From Bombyx mori (lineage: Eukaryota; Arthropoda; Insecta; Lepidoptera; Bombycidae), in contig NC_085121.1 in NCBI RefSeq assembly GCF_030269925.1, positions 4,419,501 to 4,483,500 of the forward strand: 64,000 nt of DNA, written 5' to 3'. The first letter of the stretch is position 1. Each line of letters opens with the position of its first letter. A program made the position numbers and the translations under genes. Of this stretch, positions 11,432-21,981 are shown in pieces. The notes below the pieces were generated by a model, which saw nothing but the letters and a program-made list of their open reading frames with translations, did not search any database and was not told where the DNA came from.

Positions 11432-11760
11432 TATTCTTTTTTTTATTGATCAGACGAGTGGAAGATCTCACGGCCAGCCTGGCATTAAGTGATTATCCGA
11501 GACTACAGACATCTACAACGTCAATGCTGCCCCCAACTTGAGACATGAATTCTAAGGTCTCACAGTTTTTACAGTAAAATGGCTGCCCCACCCTTCAAAC
11601 CGAAATGCTTCACGACAGAAATAGGCAGGGTGGTGTTACCTACTTGTGCGAACTAACACAAGACGTCCTACTACCAGTAATTATACGAATTATAATTTTG
11701 AAGGTTTTCTTTTTGTTACACGATGTTATTCCTTCAACGTAGATACCATTCGTAAATTAC
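11432..11760 (-). repeat. Diverged Bm1 SINE
   Basis: Minus-strand Bm1 from a T-rich tail to about GATACCATTCGTAAAT. Key blocks such as GCCCCACCCTTCAAACCGAAA are intact, but CAGACGAGTGGAAGATCTC and others are diverged. The head is missing. Confidence 0.8.
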
Positions 11761-12054
11761 GTATTTCATTGGAAAAACTTTTCTGACATTAAACACTTCA
11801 AATATTGATATTAGCAACCGATAATTGAAAAAAAGTTTACACAGACTGTTCGTTAGGAAATTGTACTGCTCGCGCAAGATTAAATTACGCTCACACTCTC
11901 TTGTCGTACCAACCGTAGTTCAGTAAAATACAAACAGTCTATGTCTGAAAACCATTATCAATCATTAAGTCATGTTTTAATTTTATTATTTCGTAAATCG
12001 GTGAACGAACTTATAACCCGTATAGTTAATACCGTATTCTATAAAAATTATGAA

Positions 12055-12385
12055 TGTCGCCACCGAGCTTGATACATGAAGTCGAAATCACGTTTGTATC
12101 GTATAACGGCTTTATTTATTTTTTCGGGCCTAGGCCGAATCTCCTATGAGTTCCCTGCACCTAGGACGCGCGCAGGGTATGTAGGTCTAGACGGTCCGCA
12201 GATGATGGGAGCCTAAGGGGATAGACTTTAGGGCACTACCCACAAAGCTCTGAGATGCTGCACTCTTTCACCTGGCGTCCGATTTCCGCCCGGGGTAAGA
12301 ACGCGGTCACAGTAGGAATCGTATATAGGCTGTACCGTCCTTTCAACAGGAACGCATGACTGTTTCACCGAAATAGACATATAGT
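12055..12385 (-). repeat. Old Bm1 SINE split by another repeat
   Basis: Bm1-like blocks at 12055-12110 (GTCGCCACCGAGCTTGATACA) and 12328-12385 (CCTTTCAACAGGAACGCATGA, TTCACCGAAATAGAC) are separated by an unrelated insert at 12111-12327. Confidence 0.55.
12111..12327 (-). repeat. Unnamed A-tailed repeat (probable LINE 3' end)
   Basis: Minus-strand copy ending in an A-rich tail after GATTCGGCCTAGGCCCG. It shares the order of motifs with 13495-13695 on the plus strand, so the two define a repeat family with an A tail. GC content is above the surroundings. Family unknown to me. Confidence 0.5.
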
Positions 12386-12789
12386 AGGTTAGTTTGCTAA
12401 CCAGACACATAATATCTGAGCAAGATGCAAGCGCTGTCATTATAAAAGAAACAGTTAGTTTTTTCTACGAGTCATCAATTTATCTTGCATTTGGGGCTGT
12501 CGAGACAGTTGCTCAACACTGCGACCCTAGGAATCTGCTATTTAATTTCCCTATCTTCTTCGCCTGATCTTCAAACACTACCAGCATGACTCTTGCAACA
12601 AGCATTCTTGCTTGAAGGATTAAATATTCATTATCCTTATCCAACTTATAGAATTCTGTCAAATGTTTTACGGTATGCGACATGTGCTACCTACAGGGTC
12701 CATTACTCTTTTAACATCAGGAATGCTCAAACTCATAAATATGCTAATCTAGACGCGTTACTCAGTATTCTCCTTTTTCTTCACCTTAT

Positions 12790-13062
12790 CTCACAGGTGG
12801 GGTCGACACAGCGAATTTTTCTCTTCCATTCTCTTCTATCAGCTCAACACTTACTCCTATCTTTCATATCATCATTCACACACTCCATCCATTTCTTCTG
12901 TCGATCTCTTCCTTGTCTACCTTGCACTACCATTTCCATACATCTCCTAGTAACATGCATCTTCTCTCTACGCATCACAAGTTCATACCACGCTAACCGT
13001 CCGCTCTTTAATTTGTAAATTACCGGGGCTACTTTCATACTTCCTCCGATATACCTACTCAT
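12790..13062 (-). pseudogene. RTE-type LINE C-terminal fragment
   Basis: Reading the minus strand gives residues such as LAWYELVMRREKMHVTRRCM and GRQGRDRQKKWMECVNDDMK. This corresponds to the region after the reverse transcriptase in many invertebrate LINEs, where a W-G-H-V-M-R-R block is followed by a G-R-G-R-P-K-x-R-W motif. A 5'-truncated, degenerate retrotransposon remnant, not a host gene. Confidence 0.7.
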
Positions 13063-13494
13063 TCCTTACGTGTTATTATGTAGTAAATTAACATAATTTA
13101 AAATCAATTCATTCGTTTTTTCATTCCAAAATCCGCATTAATAAACTACCGATGTTAACTAATAAAGATATCAACGGCATGTACGTTCATTATATCCCGG
13201 GAAAAGCTTACAGATGCACTGAATAAACAATGTTTGTCGAGCTCCAGGTCGGATGGCATTTAGCAACTATTATGCCCGCTCCGACAAAGAACGGGCCGGC
13301 TTCCTCGACCTACTTGTATTCAAAGGCAGAACGCTACGCTAGTTTGCGAATTCCTGAAAAGCATAAATAATACTATCGTTATGATTGTAAATGCAATTCA
13401 CGATATGTTGCACGAATATATGTTAATTGTTAATTTTTGTTAATATTTTGTTGAAGATGTATATGATTTCGTGTGTCATCTGAAAAGTTGACTT
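13063..13494. other. No recognised feature
   Basis: Mixed composition; 13200-13340 is less AT-rich. Nothing recognised. Confidence 0.35.
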
Positions 13495-13695
13495 GAGGCC
13501 TTAGATAACCGGGTTCTGACCTCGGACAGAGTTCGCACGTCGAGTGTAAGAGTGTAGGGGAGTCGTTGAGTGCCGTAGAGCCCTAAAATTCCTTGGGCTC
13601 GGGTTCCTTGCAGATCGTCAAGTCCCACATACGCCACGCGCCCCCTAGTCGCGGGAACCTCGTAGGAGAGTCAGCCCCGGACCGAAAAAAAAAAA
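13495..13695 (+). repeat. Unnamed A-tailed repeat, second copy
   Basis: Plus-strand partner of 12111-12327. GAGTGTAAGAGTGTAGGG, GTAGAGCCCTAAA, CCTCGTAGGAGAGTCAGCCC and a terminal run of A (about 13685-13696) align in order with the reverse complement of the other copy. Confidence 0.5.
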
Positions 13696-13721
13696 AGATT
13701 CCTTAGATATCGTGATGTCAG

Positions 13722-13975
13722 AGCCATCGCCCAGATTAAGATATGAGCTAAAACTCTCAATTGTATCGCGTAGCCTCTGTCCGATCGTTCAAACTAAATC
13801 AAATGACTATTTCTCAGCAAAATAGTTTGTACTTGCCCGTACGGATTTATAGTAGAATATACCTTGCTGTCATCAGTAATTACGAAAATTAAAAATTCTT
13901 TCCCCTTTAATTATTTTATTATGCTACGTTTCATTTTTCATCGTGAAAGTTGTTGGTGAACGCCTGTTAAGAACC
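13722..13975 (-). repeat. Ancient Bm1 SINE
   Basis: Decayed minus-strand copy with ATCAGTAATTACGAAAATTA and TTTCATTTTTCATCGTGAAAG in Bm1 order. The 5' head is missing. Confidence 0.55.
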
Positions 13976-14035
13976 TATTTCCGTATTTCCGTAGAAAAGT
14001 TGCGTTTTCTTAATGCCACAAAAATATATTTTTAT

Positions 14036-14275
14036 TTACATGGGTGGACGAGCTCATGTCTCACGTGGTGTTAAATGGTTACCGGAACCCACTAACAACG
14101 TAAATGCCGCCAGCATCCTTAACACATGAGTTGTCAGTCTCAATTTACATATATAGTACAACTCCTGCCCCACCCGTCAAACCAAAATGCGAAACTATTT
14201 CACGGCATAAGTAGACAGGATAATGGTACCTACTCTTACAGGCTCATATGACGCCTTATCACAAGTAAAGTCTTC
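14036..14275 (-). repeat. Diverged Bm1 SINE
   Basis: Minus-strand copy starting ACATGGGTGGACGAGCTCATG. It retains the GCCCCACCCGTCAAACCAAAA core but is altered at many positions. Confidence 0.75.
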
Positions 14276-14552
14276 GATGTTTAGAATACTTTGCAGTTTT
14301 CGTGGACACGGACGATCGCCATAGTCACCGCTTGACCCGTTTGAGCTTAAGTTACGACGACCCCAAAAGTTGAAAGTTGACTTTAGTAATCAATCATACA
14401 ATGTCGACAAATAACACCTTAGTCGCCCGTGACCGTAAAACTCTAAAGTATACGAAACCACGGAAATAATAAAATTTAATAATAAACACGAGATTACGGC
14501 TTAATAAAGTAGTTAATTTTTTATTATTATTATGTCTTTATTATATAAAGTA

Positions 14553-14868
14553 CTAGTGGACCTGGCGAACTTTGTTCCGCCACACGGTTTGTTTCAAACA
14601 CATCAACCGATCAACTTCAAAATTCTACTATAATTAACCATAGAATATATTGCGTTTAGCTGTCAGTTGCGTTTTGTTATTCCATATCAGTTGCGTTTTG
14701 TTACACCACGTCTTATATCGCGTCCCACGGGAACGTTATAAAAAGTATCCTATGTCCTTCTCTTGGGTCTAAGCTACCTCCTCACCAATTTTCAGCCAAA
14801 TCAGTTCAGCCGTTCCTGAGTTATAAATAGTGTAACTAACACGACTTTCTTTTATATATACCTATAGA
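14553..14868 (-). mobile_element. Helitron-like element (AAAGAAAGTCGTG family)
   Basis: Minus-strand element from TC (14868-14867) to CTAG (14556-14553), bounded by A and T. It is homologous end to end with the nested copy at 29341-29655. The central part contains a short tandem repeat of CAGTTGCGTTTTGTTA not seen in the partner. Confidence 0.7.
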
Positions 14869-15251
14869 TATACCTATATAGTGTTATATAAAGAATTACA
14901 AAAATTCTAATCAAACCGGGAGGAATGGCGATTGCTCGTGAGACGCATAACATCTACCCACAGCAATGATACTGAATGACGACCACGACCGCTCTGACAA
15001 GAGTGATACGACAAAGGAGGAAAGGAATCAAACCGTCATCTATATTAAGATTTCCTTATTCGAATCAGAGCAAATTGGACTTGGATTACATTTTTTGTAA
15101 AAAAAAAAAACTTTGGTATCTAACTCAAGTTTAGAAATTTGCGCAATTAGCAAGAACGTGTATAGCCCCGCACAATTATTTTCAATATTTCGTATATATT
15201 TGTACTGCTCAGATGTAATATGTTTATAATAAAAGTATCATAATATCAAAC
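14869..15251. other. No recognised feature
   Basis: AT-rich spacer with an A run near 15101. Nothing recognised. Confidence 0.4.
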
Positions 15252-15491
15252 ATTTTTTTAATGCCACTTTAACTGGTCCCGTGATAAGTTCGTAAAGAAG
15301 CTGTGTTACAGGTATCAGATAACGGATATAAATGTAAGATTTTTATTATACACATACATATATTTAATATACATCCATAACCCTGGAAAAGACATTTATA
15401 TTTATCATACAAATATCTTCCCTTGGCGGGATTCGAACCCGCGACCCCCTTGTGTAGTGACCATGTTACTTACCACTACACCAGACGGCCG
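15252..15491 (-). repeat. tRNA-derived SINE distinct from Bm1
   Basis: On the minus strand it starts GGCCGTCTGGTGTAGTGG, which contains an A box (TGGTGTAGTGG). The B box GGTTCGAATCC follows about 40 bases further on. The 5' and 3' ends of this tRNA-like part do not pair, so it is not a functional tRNA gene. About 170 bp of unrelated body follows, ending in a short A-rich stretch. RNA polymerase III transcription is expected from the boxes. Confidence 0.7.
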
Positions 15492-15503
15492 TTAAAACAT
15501 AAC

Positions 15504-15506
<3 letters not shown>

Positions 15507-15537
<31 letters not shown>
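15507..15537. repeat. (AT)n microsatellite
   Basis: About 15 AT units next to the 5' end of the tRNA-derived SINE. Similar short sequences (ACATAACTCGATA and ACATAATTCGATA) flank it on both sides. Confidence 0.95.
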
Positions 15538-15538
<1 letters not shown>

Positions 15539-15654
15539 CTAAACATAATTCGATACTCTCGTGTCTAAAAGAATACAAATCTACGATGTCGAACAATTTG
15601 GAAATATCGACTTGAACCGGAACGAAAATGCCAAAAAAAGAGGATAGAGAGATA

Positions 15655-15890
15655 TAATTCTTACTGGTGTTGTGAGTCCGCACAGGTAAGTACCACCACC
15701 CTGTTTTTGCCGTGAAGCAGTAATGCGTTTCGGTTTGAAGAGTGGGGCAGCCGTTATAACTATACTGAGACCTTAGAACTCATATCTTAAGGTGGGTGGC
15801 AGTATTTACGTTGTAGATGTCTATGGGCCCCGGTAACCGCTTAACACCAGGTGGGCCGTGAGCTCGTCCACCCATCAAAACGATAAAGAA
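15655..15890 (+). repeat. Bm1 SINE, 5'-truncated
   Basis: Plus-strand Bm1 from ATTCTTACTGGTGTTGTGAG to GTCCACCCATCAAAACG. The usual CCTGCC part is shortened and the tail is poor. Confidence 0.85.
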
Positions 15891-16740
15891 AATATCTAAT
15901 ATTTTCTTAATCAAAACGAGACTTTGATTTAATATCACAAATGGCATGCACAGACTCCAATGCATAATCTCAGAAGTGCCGTAAATGAGTCGGTCCCTCA
16001 ATGCTACCACACAGAAAGTCAAAATATGTAAAATTATTTTATATTTTAAGGGAAGCGTACCAGCGGTACATTTAAAGTAATTTCCAACAAGTTCGAGGGC
16101 TCGTGAGTCGTGCCCCACAGGAGAAACACGCTCAGAGTACGTACATACATATATCACTGGTTTTATGTTGAGTCCCTGTTTCAAACTTTTGCTGTTAAAA
16201 TTTTCACCTTCAATGCATCGCCTCGGCGCAGATGTATCGTGTAAAAGCGTGTATTGCCTATTGAGTTTGTTTAAAAAAGAACTGTATTTTTTCAGAAATT
16301 CGGGTTTAATATGCCTATATGCCTGTAAAGTGGAGATAATAAAATAAATAAACTATAAGGTATTCTCTAAGTTTAAATGTAAAATTAGCATTCGCAATTG
16401 CCTCATTATTTAGATTAATTTGCATGAAATGAGTATAATAATAAATACTTTTTCCTTTTTTTTGCAACGTTAGTTGTGCTTGAATAATTTGTTTAAAAAA
16501 ACCAATGAAAACATTGAAGTAAAATGCAAACAGCAAAGCACGCAAATTAAGTCGTCTGAAAAGTATAATATAACACTAAAACGGACTCTACGACAAAGAC
16601 AATTCCATTAGCATTGCATTAATTCGATAAAAAACCTCGCTTCGAAACGATATCTTCGCTTCGGTCGATATGTCTTCCCACGAGAACACCGTCACGCGAA
16701 ACCGCCACTTACGCAAATTACAATTACGGGTTAAAGTTCA
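15891..16740. other. No recognised feature
   Basis: AT-rich. Opposing open frames of 60-130 codons have no recognisable similarity. Confidence 0.35.
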
Positions 16741-16880
16741 AGTGTAGGTAGTACGGCGGTAGGCGGTAGTAAGTTGCGACGGCAGGAGTACGGCGCGAGG
16801 CTGCGGCGGCGACCCAGTGACCGAGGTCAACGGCCGATGCACCCGCCCTGCCCTGCGGCTGACCCCTGGGCCTAGAAATG
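16741..16880. other. Short GC-rich block
   Basis: About 140 bp with CGGCGG-type repeats and CpG-rich sequence inside AT-rich DNA. No convincing splice-bounded coding frame. A small exon or regulatory block is possible. Confidence 0.3.
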
Positions 16881-16932
16881 CACGAGCGTGCCACGCGAAA
16901 ATATTCCTAGCTTACAAGACTGTGTGTACCTA

Positions 16933-17182
16933 CTTTTTTATTTTTTATTGCTTAGATGGGTGGACGAGCTCACAGCCCACCTGGTGTTAAGTGGTTACTG
17001 GAGCCCATAGACATCCACAACGTAAATGCGCCACCCACCTTGAGATATAAGTTCTAAGGTCTCAAGTATAGTTACAACGGCTGCCTCACCCTTCAAACTG
17101 AAACGCATTACTGCTTGACGGCAGAAATAGTCAGGGTGGTGGTACCCACCCGCGCGGACTCACAAGAGGTCCTACCACCAGT
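16933..17182 (-). repeat. Bm1 SINE, 5'-truncated
   Basis: Well-preserved minus-strand copy from the T-rich tail to CCTACCACCAGT. Confidence 0.9.
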
Positions 17183-17814
17183 ACCACCACCTTTACATAT
17201 AATTAAAAAACAATAATAAAATAGAATTGGTATATCTTATTATTAACTAAGCATTCGATGGCCCTTGATTTGTGTACTGACTACGGAACTTATAAAATAT
17301 TTGAGAATTCAGACGTTATTTATTAAAACCGATGATTTTGTCAAATTAATTTGAGTTTTACCAATTTTATTTAAACAGTCCGTCAAAGCAGATGTTTTTT
17401 GAAACTGCTTTGAATGTAAATGTTTTCTTGACACTCAATATTTCTCTTGTGTACCCTAAAGACTTAACGCTTTAATAAAATTACACGAATAGCAGATAAA
17501 TTTTAATGATAATTGGTCTGGCAAACACGGACCAGGTCAAGCTGTAGTACCACCGTGTATCCATTCGTAAAACAGTAGATACTGTTTGACTTACGAACTC
17601 CCACGCCTCATGACTATTGCTGGTGAGCACTTAAATATATAATTTCATGAAACTCCAGGTGCGACTAATGCCATTGGGAATTAAATCTCTTTTTTCATGT
17701 CTATATTCTACGTACGAGTATGTAGTAGTGATGACCTAGTTGCTCAACTCTCGGCCTATAAACACAAGAATTACAGCGGAATATAACTTATAGTATAGCG
17801 ATAGTAGGTATATA
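17183..17814. other. No recognised feature
   Basis: AT-rich spacer. Nothing recognised. Confidence 0.4.
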
Positions 17815-18232
17815 TCTATATATTAATACGTGAAGCAAAAACTTTGTATCCCTTTTTACGAAAATTGCGCGGACGGAGGAGTATGAAAATTTCCACACTT
17901 ATACAGAATATAGAGAAGAAGTGCACAATGCTAATTTTTTTTTAAATAATGCATAAAAGATACATTAAATCAATAAAGAAAACATTACACACACTACATA
18001 CCATGTATTTGACGCACACACGCATGCATACTATTTATTGTCAAACTTTTGTTCTTGACGTCTGTCGTCAAATTGAGAATATATTAAATATTGTTTGCCT
18101 TTCTTAATATTTTTTATAGTGTAGTCTTGGCAAAATTTGTGATTAGAGAAGTATAAAATACAATCATAATAGTGTACAAACTTACAATTCCAATTAATTA
18201 TAGTCGAATTTCGACTACTGCGGGACCTCTAG
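17815..18232 (+). mobile_element. Helitron-like element (ACGTGAAGC family), intact ends
   Basis: A|TCTATATATTAATACGTG at the left, CCTCTAG|T at the right. A near-perfect hairpin AGTCGAATTTCGACT (18202-18216) lies 12 bases before CTAG. It is a good reference copy for the interrupted relatives at 1773-2503 and 28954-29718. No coding capacity. Confidence 0.75.
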
Positions 18233-18369
18233 TATTATATAAATACCGATTAATTTAATATAAAAAACATAAAATATTTCGCAAAAATGACACGATTGTA
18301 TGCGACAAGTCGAGTTAATTTAATAACTTAAATACTTTAATATATTATATGATTCAAAGTATTTATGAT

Positions 18370-18540
18370 ATAGATAACTAAACAAGCATATAGCCCATCT
18401 GATATTAAATAAGAGCCCATAGACATCACAAAATCGATGTTGCCGTCGTGACACTTAGGCTTAGATATCGTAAAGCGACTGGTACCCTTCAAACATGAAC
18501 CCATGACTGTTCATGGCAGAAATATTACTGGTGGTAGTCG
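18370..18540 (-). repeat. Decayed Bm1 SINE
   Basis: Minus-strand remnants (ATAGCCCATCTGATATTAAAT, GAGCCCATAGACATC, ATGACTGTTCATGGCAGAAAT), abutting a younger plus-strand copy. Confidence 0.6.
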
Positions 18541-18546
18541 GTGGTA

Positions 18547-18900
18547 GTACCAATTTTTCTAATGAAATACGTATTGTTCACAATTGACTTCCACGGCGAA
18601 GGAATAACATCGTGTAATAAAAATCAAACCCGCAAAATTATAATTTGCGTAATTACTGGTGGTAGGACCTCTTGTGAGTCTGCGCGGGTGGATATCACCA
18701 CCCTGCCTATTTTCTGCCGTGAAGCAATAATGCGTTTCGGTTTGAAGGGTGGGGCTGCCTTTGTAACTTACTTGAGACCTTAGAACTTATATCTCAAGGT
18801 GGGTGGCGCATTTACGTTGTGGATGTCTATGGGCTCCAGTAACCACTTAACACCAGGTGGGCTGTGAGCTCGTCCACCCAACTAAGCAATAAAAAAAAAA
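18547..18900 (+). repeat. Bm1 SINE, nearly full length
   Basis: Plus-strand copy from GTACCAATTTTTCTAATG to an A run at about 18890-18900. The tRNA-like head is missing. Confidence 0.9.
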
Positions 18901-19267
18901 TGCAATAAGCAATTTAAGCCTACACGTATATATAGACTTATGATTTGATTACATAATATTTTTCCTACATCTCAGAAGCCGTATTTGAAAATAAAATCAT
19001 ATTTTGAGAACGTGTCTTCCGTTTCGAGAACATTCATATTATTATTACGAGCATAATTACGTAGGTATAGAAAAAAGTAGCGAGCCGAAACATTAACTTC
19101 GATGGCTCCAATGAACACTAATCTAACTCAAAATTTTGAAATTGTCGTTTTTCACGCAAATCGCTTCACTATTTTACAAAAGTATTTACAAATTCATTAT
19201 TGATGGGGTTCGAAGCAAGAGTAAATCAGCTAGTTACATAAGAAAAAAACCATAAATATATCTGCAA
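18901..19267. other. No recognised feature
   Basis: AT-rich spacer. Nothing recognised. Confidence 0.4.
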
Positions 19268-19483
19268 CTAGCGACCCGCCCTCGCTTCGCTTCGGAAACA
19301 TTAAAACACACATGAAACCAAAAAAATAAAATATTTTTTTTTTTTTAAAAAGTAACCTATGTTCATCAGGGACAATGTCGGCTTCTAATGGAAAAAGAAT
19401 TTTTCAAATCGGTCCAGTAGTTTCGGAGCCTATTCGAAACAAACAAACAAACAAATCTTTCCTCTTTATAATATTAGTATAGA
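19268..19483 (-). mobile_element. Helitron-like element (short form)
   Basis: Minus-strand element: TC at 19483-19482, CTAG at 19271-19268. Nearly identical to 59194-59406, about 215 bp each. It shares the ACCGATTTGAAAAAT block with the longer relatives at 4128 and 60451, so it is probably an internally deleted derivative. Confidence 0.7.
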
Positions 19484-19952
19484 TATAGATAATAAAGATT
19501 ATAACAGCCTTTTTTCGTTTAAACTCTCCTCTTGTAAAGCTACGAATTTGGAGTTAGAGTAATGTTCATTGGAGGCATCGACTTGATAGTTTGAAATTCT
19601 AACTAACGTGTTTCATCCCGCGAGGCTGTCTTGATTGTAAGACTTTGTACATTTATATACATTGACGTTAATGACATAATTGAGGATTTTAATGTGCTCT
19701 GGTCATTTCACGAAAAGTTCGTTTTGCTTCGCTGTAACAATATGTTGATTGTTACTTACACGCTACTTGTTTACGACGTGAGAAGCCTTCCATGATCAGT
19801 CAGCATATCTAACTATACAGCTAAACAAATTCAATAGGGAATCGACAAAGACAAATTGTCAAGGATATTCACACTTCTTTTTCACATTTTTTATAGCGAA
19901 TTCTTCACATAAAGCTATGTTTATTGTTAGTTAACAAAGATAATATATAAGA
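19484..19952. other. No recognised feature
   Basis: AT-rich spacer. Nothing recognised. Confidence 0.4.
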
Positions 19953-20168
19953 CTAGCCGCACTAGCCCGCTTCGCTGGGCATTTAAAATTAACATTATTA
20001 TTTATCGTCATTATTATTAGGGAGTCCAACACTCATATAAATATTAGCCTATTCATTAAGTACATGTATTTTCTACATGGATTCCAAGTTTTAAGTCAAT
20101 CGGATGCATGGTTCAGTAGTTATAACGGAACATACGTAAAAACCACTGTAGATATTTATTAGTCTAGA
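19953..20168 (-). mobile_element. Helitron-like element (CGAAGCGGGC family)
   Basis: Minus-strand element ending GCGGCTAG at 19956-19953. A GCCC/GGGC hairpin lies just before the end. It is closely related to 51601-51811 and 54593-54937. Its 5' end coincides with the target site of the hAT-type MITE that follows. Confidence 0.7.
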
Positions 20169-20169
20169 T

Positions 20170-20400
20170 CAGTGATTCTCAACCTTTTTTTTTGTTGCGG
20201 CACATATTTAACGATTTCAAAATTTGGCGGCACACAAAAAAAAAGAAAACTTAATGTTAACTAATGTTAAAAATATTTTTCTTTTCAAACTATATAATTT
20301 AATAATATTAACATTATTATATATTTGCAAAATTTGGCGGCACACTTTTGAAATTTGGCGGCACACAAAAGTGCCGCGGAACAGTGGTTGAGAATCACTG
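20170..20400 (+). mobile_element. hAT-type MITE with perfect TSD
   Basis: 231 bp bounded by perfect 15-bp terminal inverted repeats (CAGTGATTCTCAACC and its complement). It is flanked by the exact 8-bp duplication GTCTAGAT at 20162-20169 and 20401-20408. TSD length and the CAGTG-type end fit the hAT superfamily. The motif AATTTGGCGGCACAC occurs three times inside. No open frame, so movement would need a transposase in trans. Confidence 0.9.
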
Positions 20401-20408
20401 GTCTAGAT

Positions 20409-20924
20409 TATAAAAAAGAGAATACTCTTAATTCGCCAGTTCTTGTCAGGAGTATATGTTTTGAAACCGGCTCTAAAATTACGAGTCTAAGGGTTTAATA
20501 TCTTGATTCTATTATAATTTAAATCATTTTTCATATTTCAGGAGTATTTCAAATTACTATTGCGAAAGAACATTCCAGTATTAAAACGTCAAACGTTTGA
20601 AAAACGAATACTTAACGGCCGTGTCGCGTGGAAAACTCTAGAACACATTCTGAAGTAGTGTTAATGCAACGGACGAACAGATCGCACAAAGGAAAACGTG
20701 ATGGCCTACAAATGAATGCCGCGCCATTGTTCCGCTTGTTTTAATAGTTCTTGCACCCGCCCCAGGTCTGCGATGAGCCGTGCTTTAATTGAAATTCTAA
20801 AGTGACCTTTTGGTTGAAAACGATACTTTGGGTACGCAGTTAGAAGTTGTTTAGATATTTTAGTAAAATCGTCAGCGCTTTATAATGAAATGGTACGAAT
20901 GAAGTATTACTTTACTACTCTGTT
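20409..20924. other. No recognised feature
   Basis: Nothing recognised between the MITE and the mariner remnant. Confidence 0.35.
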
Positions 20925-21330
20925 ATGTCACAATTTGTTATTAATTTGAACAATTCTGACAATCTTTCATTTTTATTTAAAAATGAGTTCCGTGATCGGC
21001 CCAAAACTAAAGTCAACAAAGACGAATTAAAGACGATAGTGGAAGCTGACGATACTCAATCTACTGTTAAATTAGTAGCAGCTTTCAATGTTAGTATGGC
21101 AAGAAAATTGGTATATTTTCGTTAAATTTTTATTTAAAAAAAATTTTCATAAGTGGGTTCCGTACGAACACTGCCTCATATTATAGCACAACGTCATACA
21201 GCACAACAGACGATGTCTTAAATACAGGAACTAGGGTTGGAAGTTTTGCGTCGTCCGTCGTACTCATCAAACCTTGCGCCGACAGAGTTCTGCTTTTAAC
21301 AAAGTTTGTATAATTTTTTCGCGAGAAAAT
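20925..21330 (+). pseudogene. Decayed mariner transposase remnant
   Basis: An ATG-started frame (20925-21125) includes RPKTKVNKDELKTIVEADD and a following STVKLVAAFNVS. This resembles the second helix-turn-helix region of mariner transposases. Further on (21200-21300) a frame reads RHTAQQTM, a stop, then LGLEVLRRPSYSSNLAPTEF, which corresponds to the end of the DDD catalytic domain. The final aspartate of the usual S-P-D-L-A-P motif is replaced by asparagine here. The middle, including the first catalytic aspartate, is deleted. A dead internally deleted copy. Confidence 0.7.
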
Positions 21331-21363
21331 AATTCAATATATAGTCTATAAGTATTCTTCTTC

Positions 21364-21770
21364 TTCTATATCGTTCCCTCACTACTGAGGATCGCGACCA
21401 CATGCGACGTACTTCCAATGTGCTCGATCATGGGTGGCATGGACTGCATGGTACAGACTACCACCGAGTGCTTCTCTTGCTAGATCTGACCATCTGGCTG
21501 GTGTTCTGCCCACGGCGCGCTTGCCTTCTATTCGACCCGTAATTATGAGCTTCTCTAATTCATGTCTGGGAGACCGCATGATGTGTCCGAAGAAGCTCAT
21601 AACATGTTCCCGGCAGATGGAAGAGAGCCTTTTTCGGATGTCTAGCTGCCTTAGAATGGACTCGTTTGTTCGCATGGCAGTTCACGGTATTCGCAGCATC
21701 CTCCGCCACACCCACACTTCAAAGGCATCGATCTTTTTGATATCCCGGCTTCTCATGCACTATAAGTATT
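21364..21770 (-). pseudogene. RTE-type LINE C-terminal fragment
   Basis: Minus-strand reading gives a tail such as KIDAFEVWVWRRMLRIP, a stop, then SSICREHVMSFFGHIMRS and GRIEGKRAVGRTPARWSDLA. This is the typical post-RT region of insect RTE-like LINEs. The copy is 5'-truncated. One premature stop lies at the IP*TAMRT junction. It ends in a short GAA-rich stretch rather than a long A tail. Confidence 0.8.
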
Positions 21771-21981
21771 AGTCAACTGAATTTTTAACAAGATATTTTT
21801 AAAAACATGATTCGGCATATTAGAAAATAATCTATATAGAAATTTACAAAAAACGAAAAAGTAAGTAATCAAAAATATACATCTGCAAATATCATTTTGT
21901 TCTTGAAAATAATATTATAAGATAAATTATAGAATAAATATAAATATGTCTATAGTTACGCTAAAATAAAAGAGCTATGCA

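Noticed and set aside
12593..13018. A 141-codon plus-strand frame rich in Ser/Leu/His
   Set aside because: Its right half is the antisense of an RTE-type LINE fragment on the minus strand, and it matches nothing itself.
15421..15491. A possible tRNA gene on the minus strand
   Set aside because: A and B boxes are present, but the first and last seven bases of the tRNA-like segment do not pair and a SINE-like body follows. It is a SINE head.
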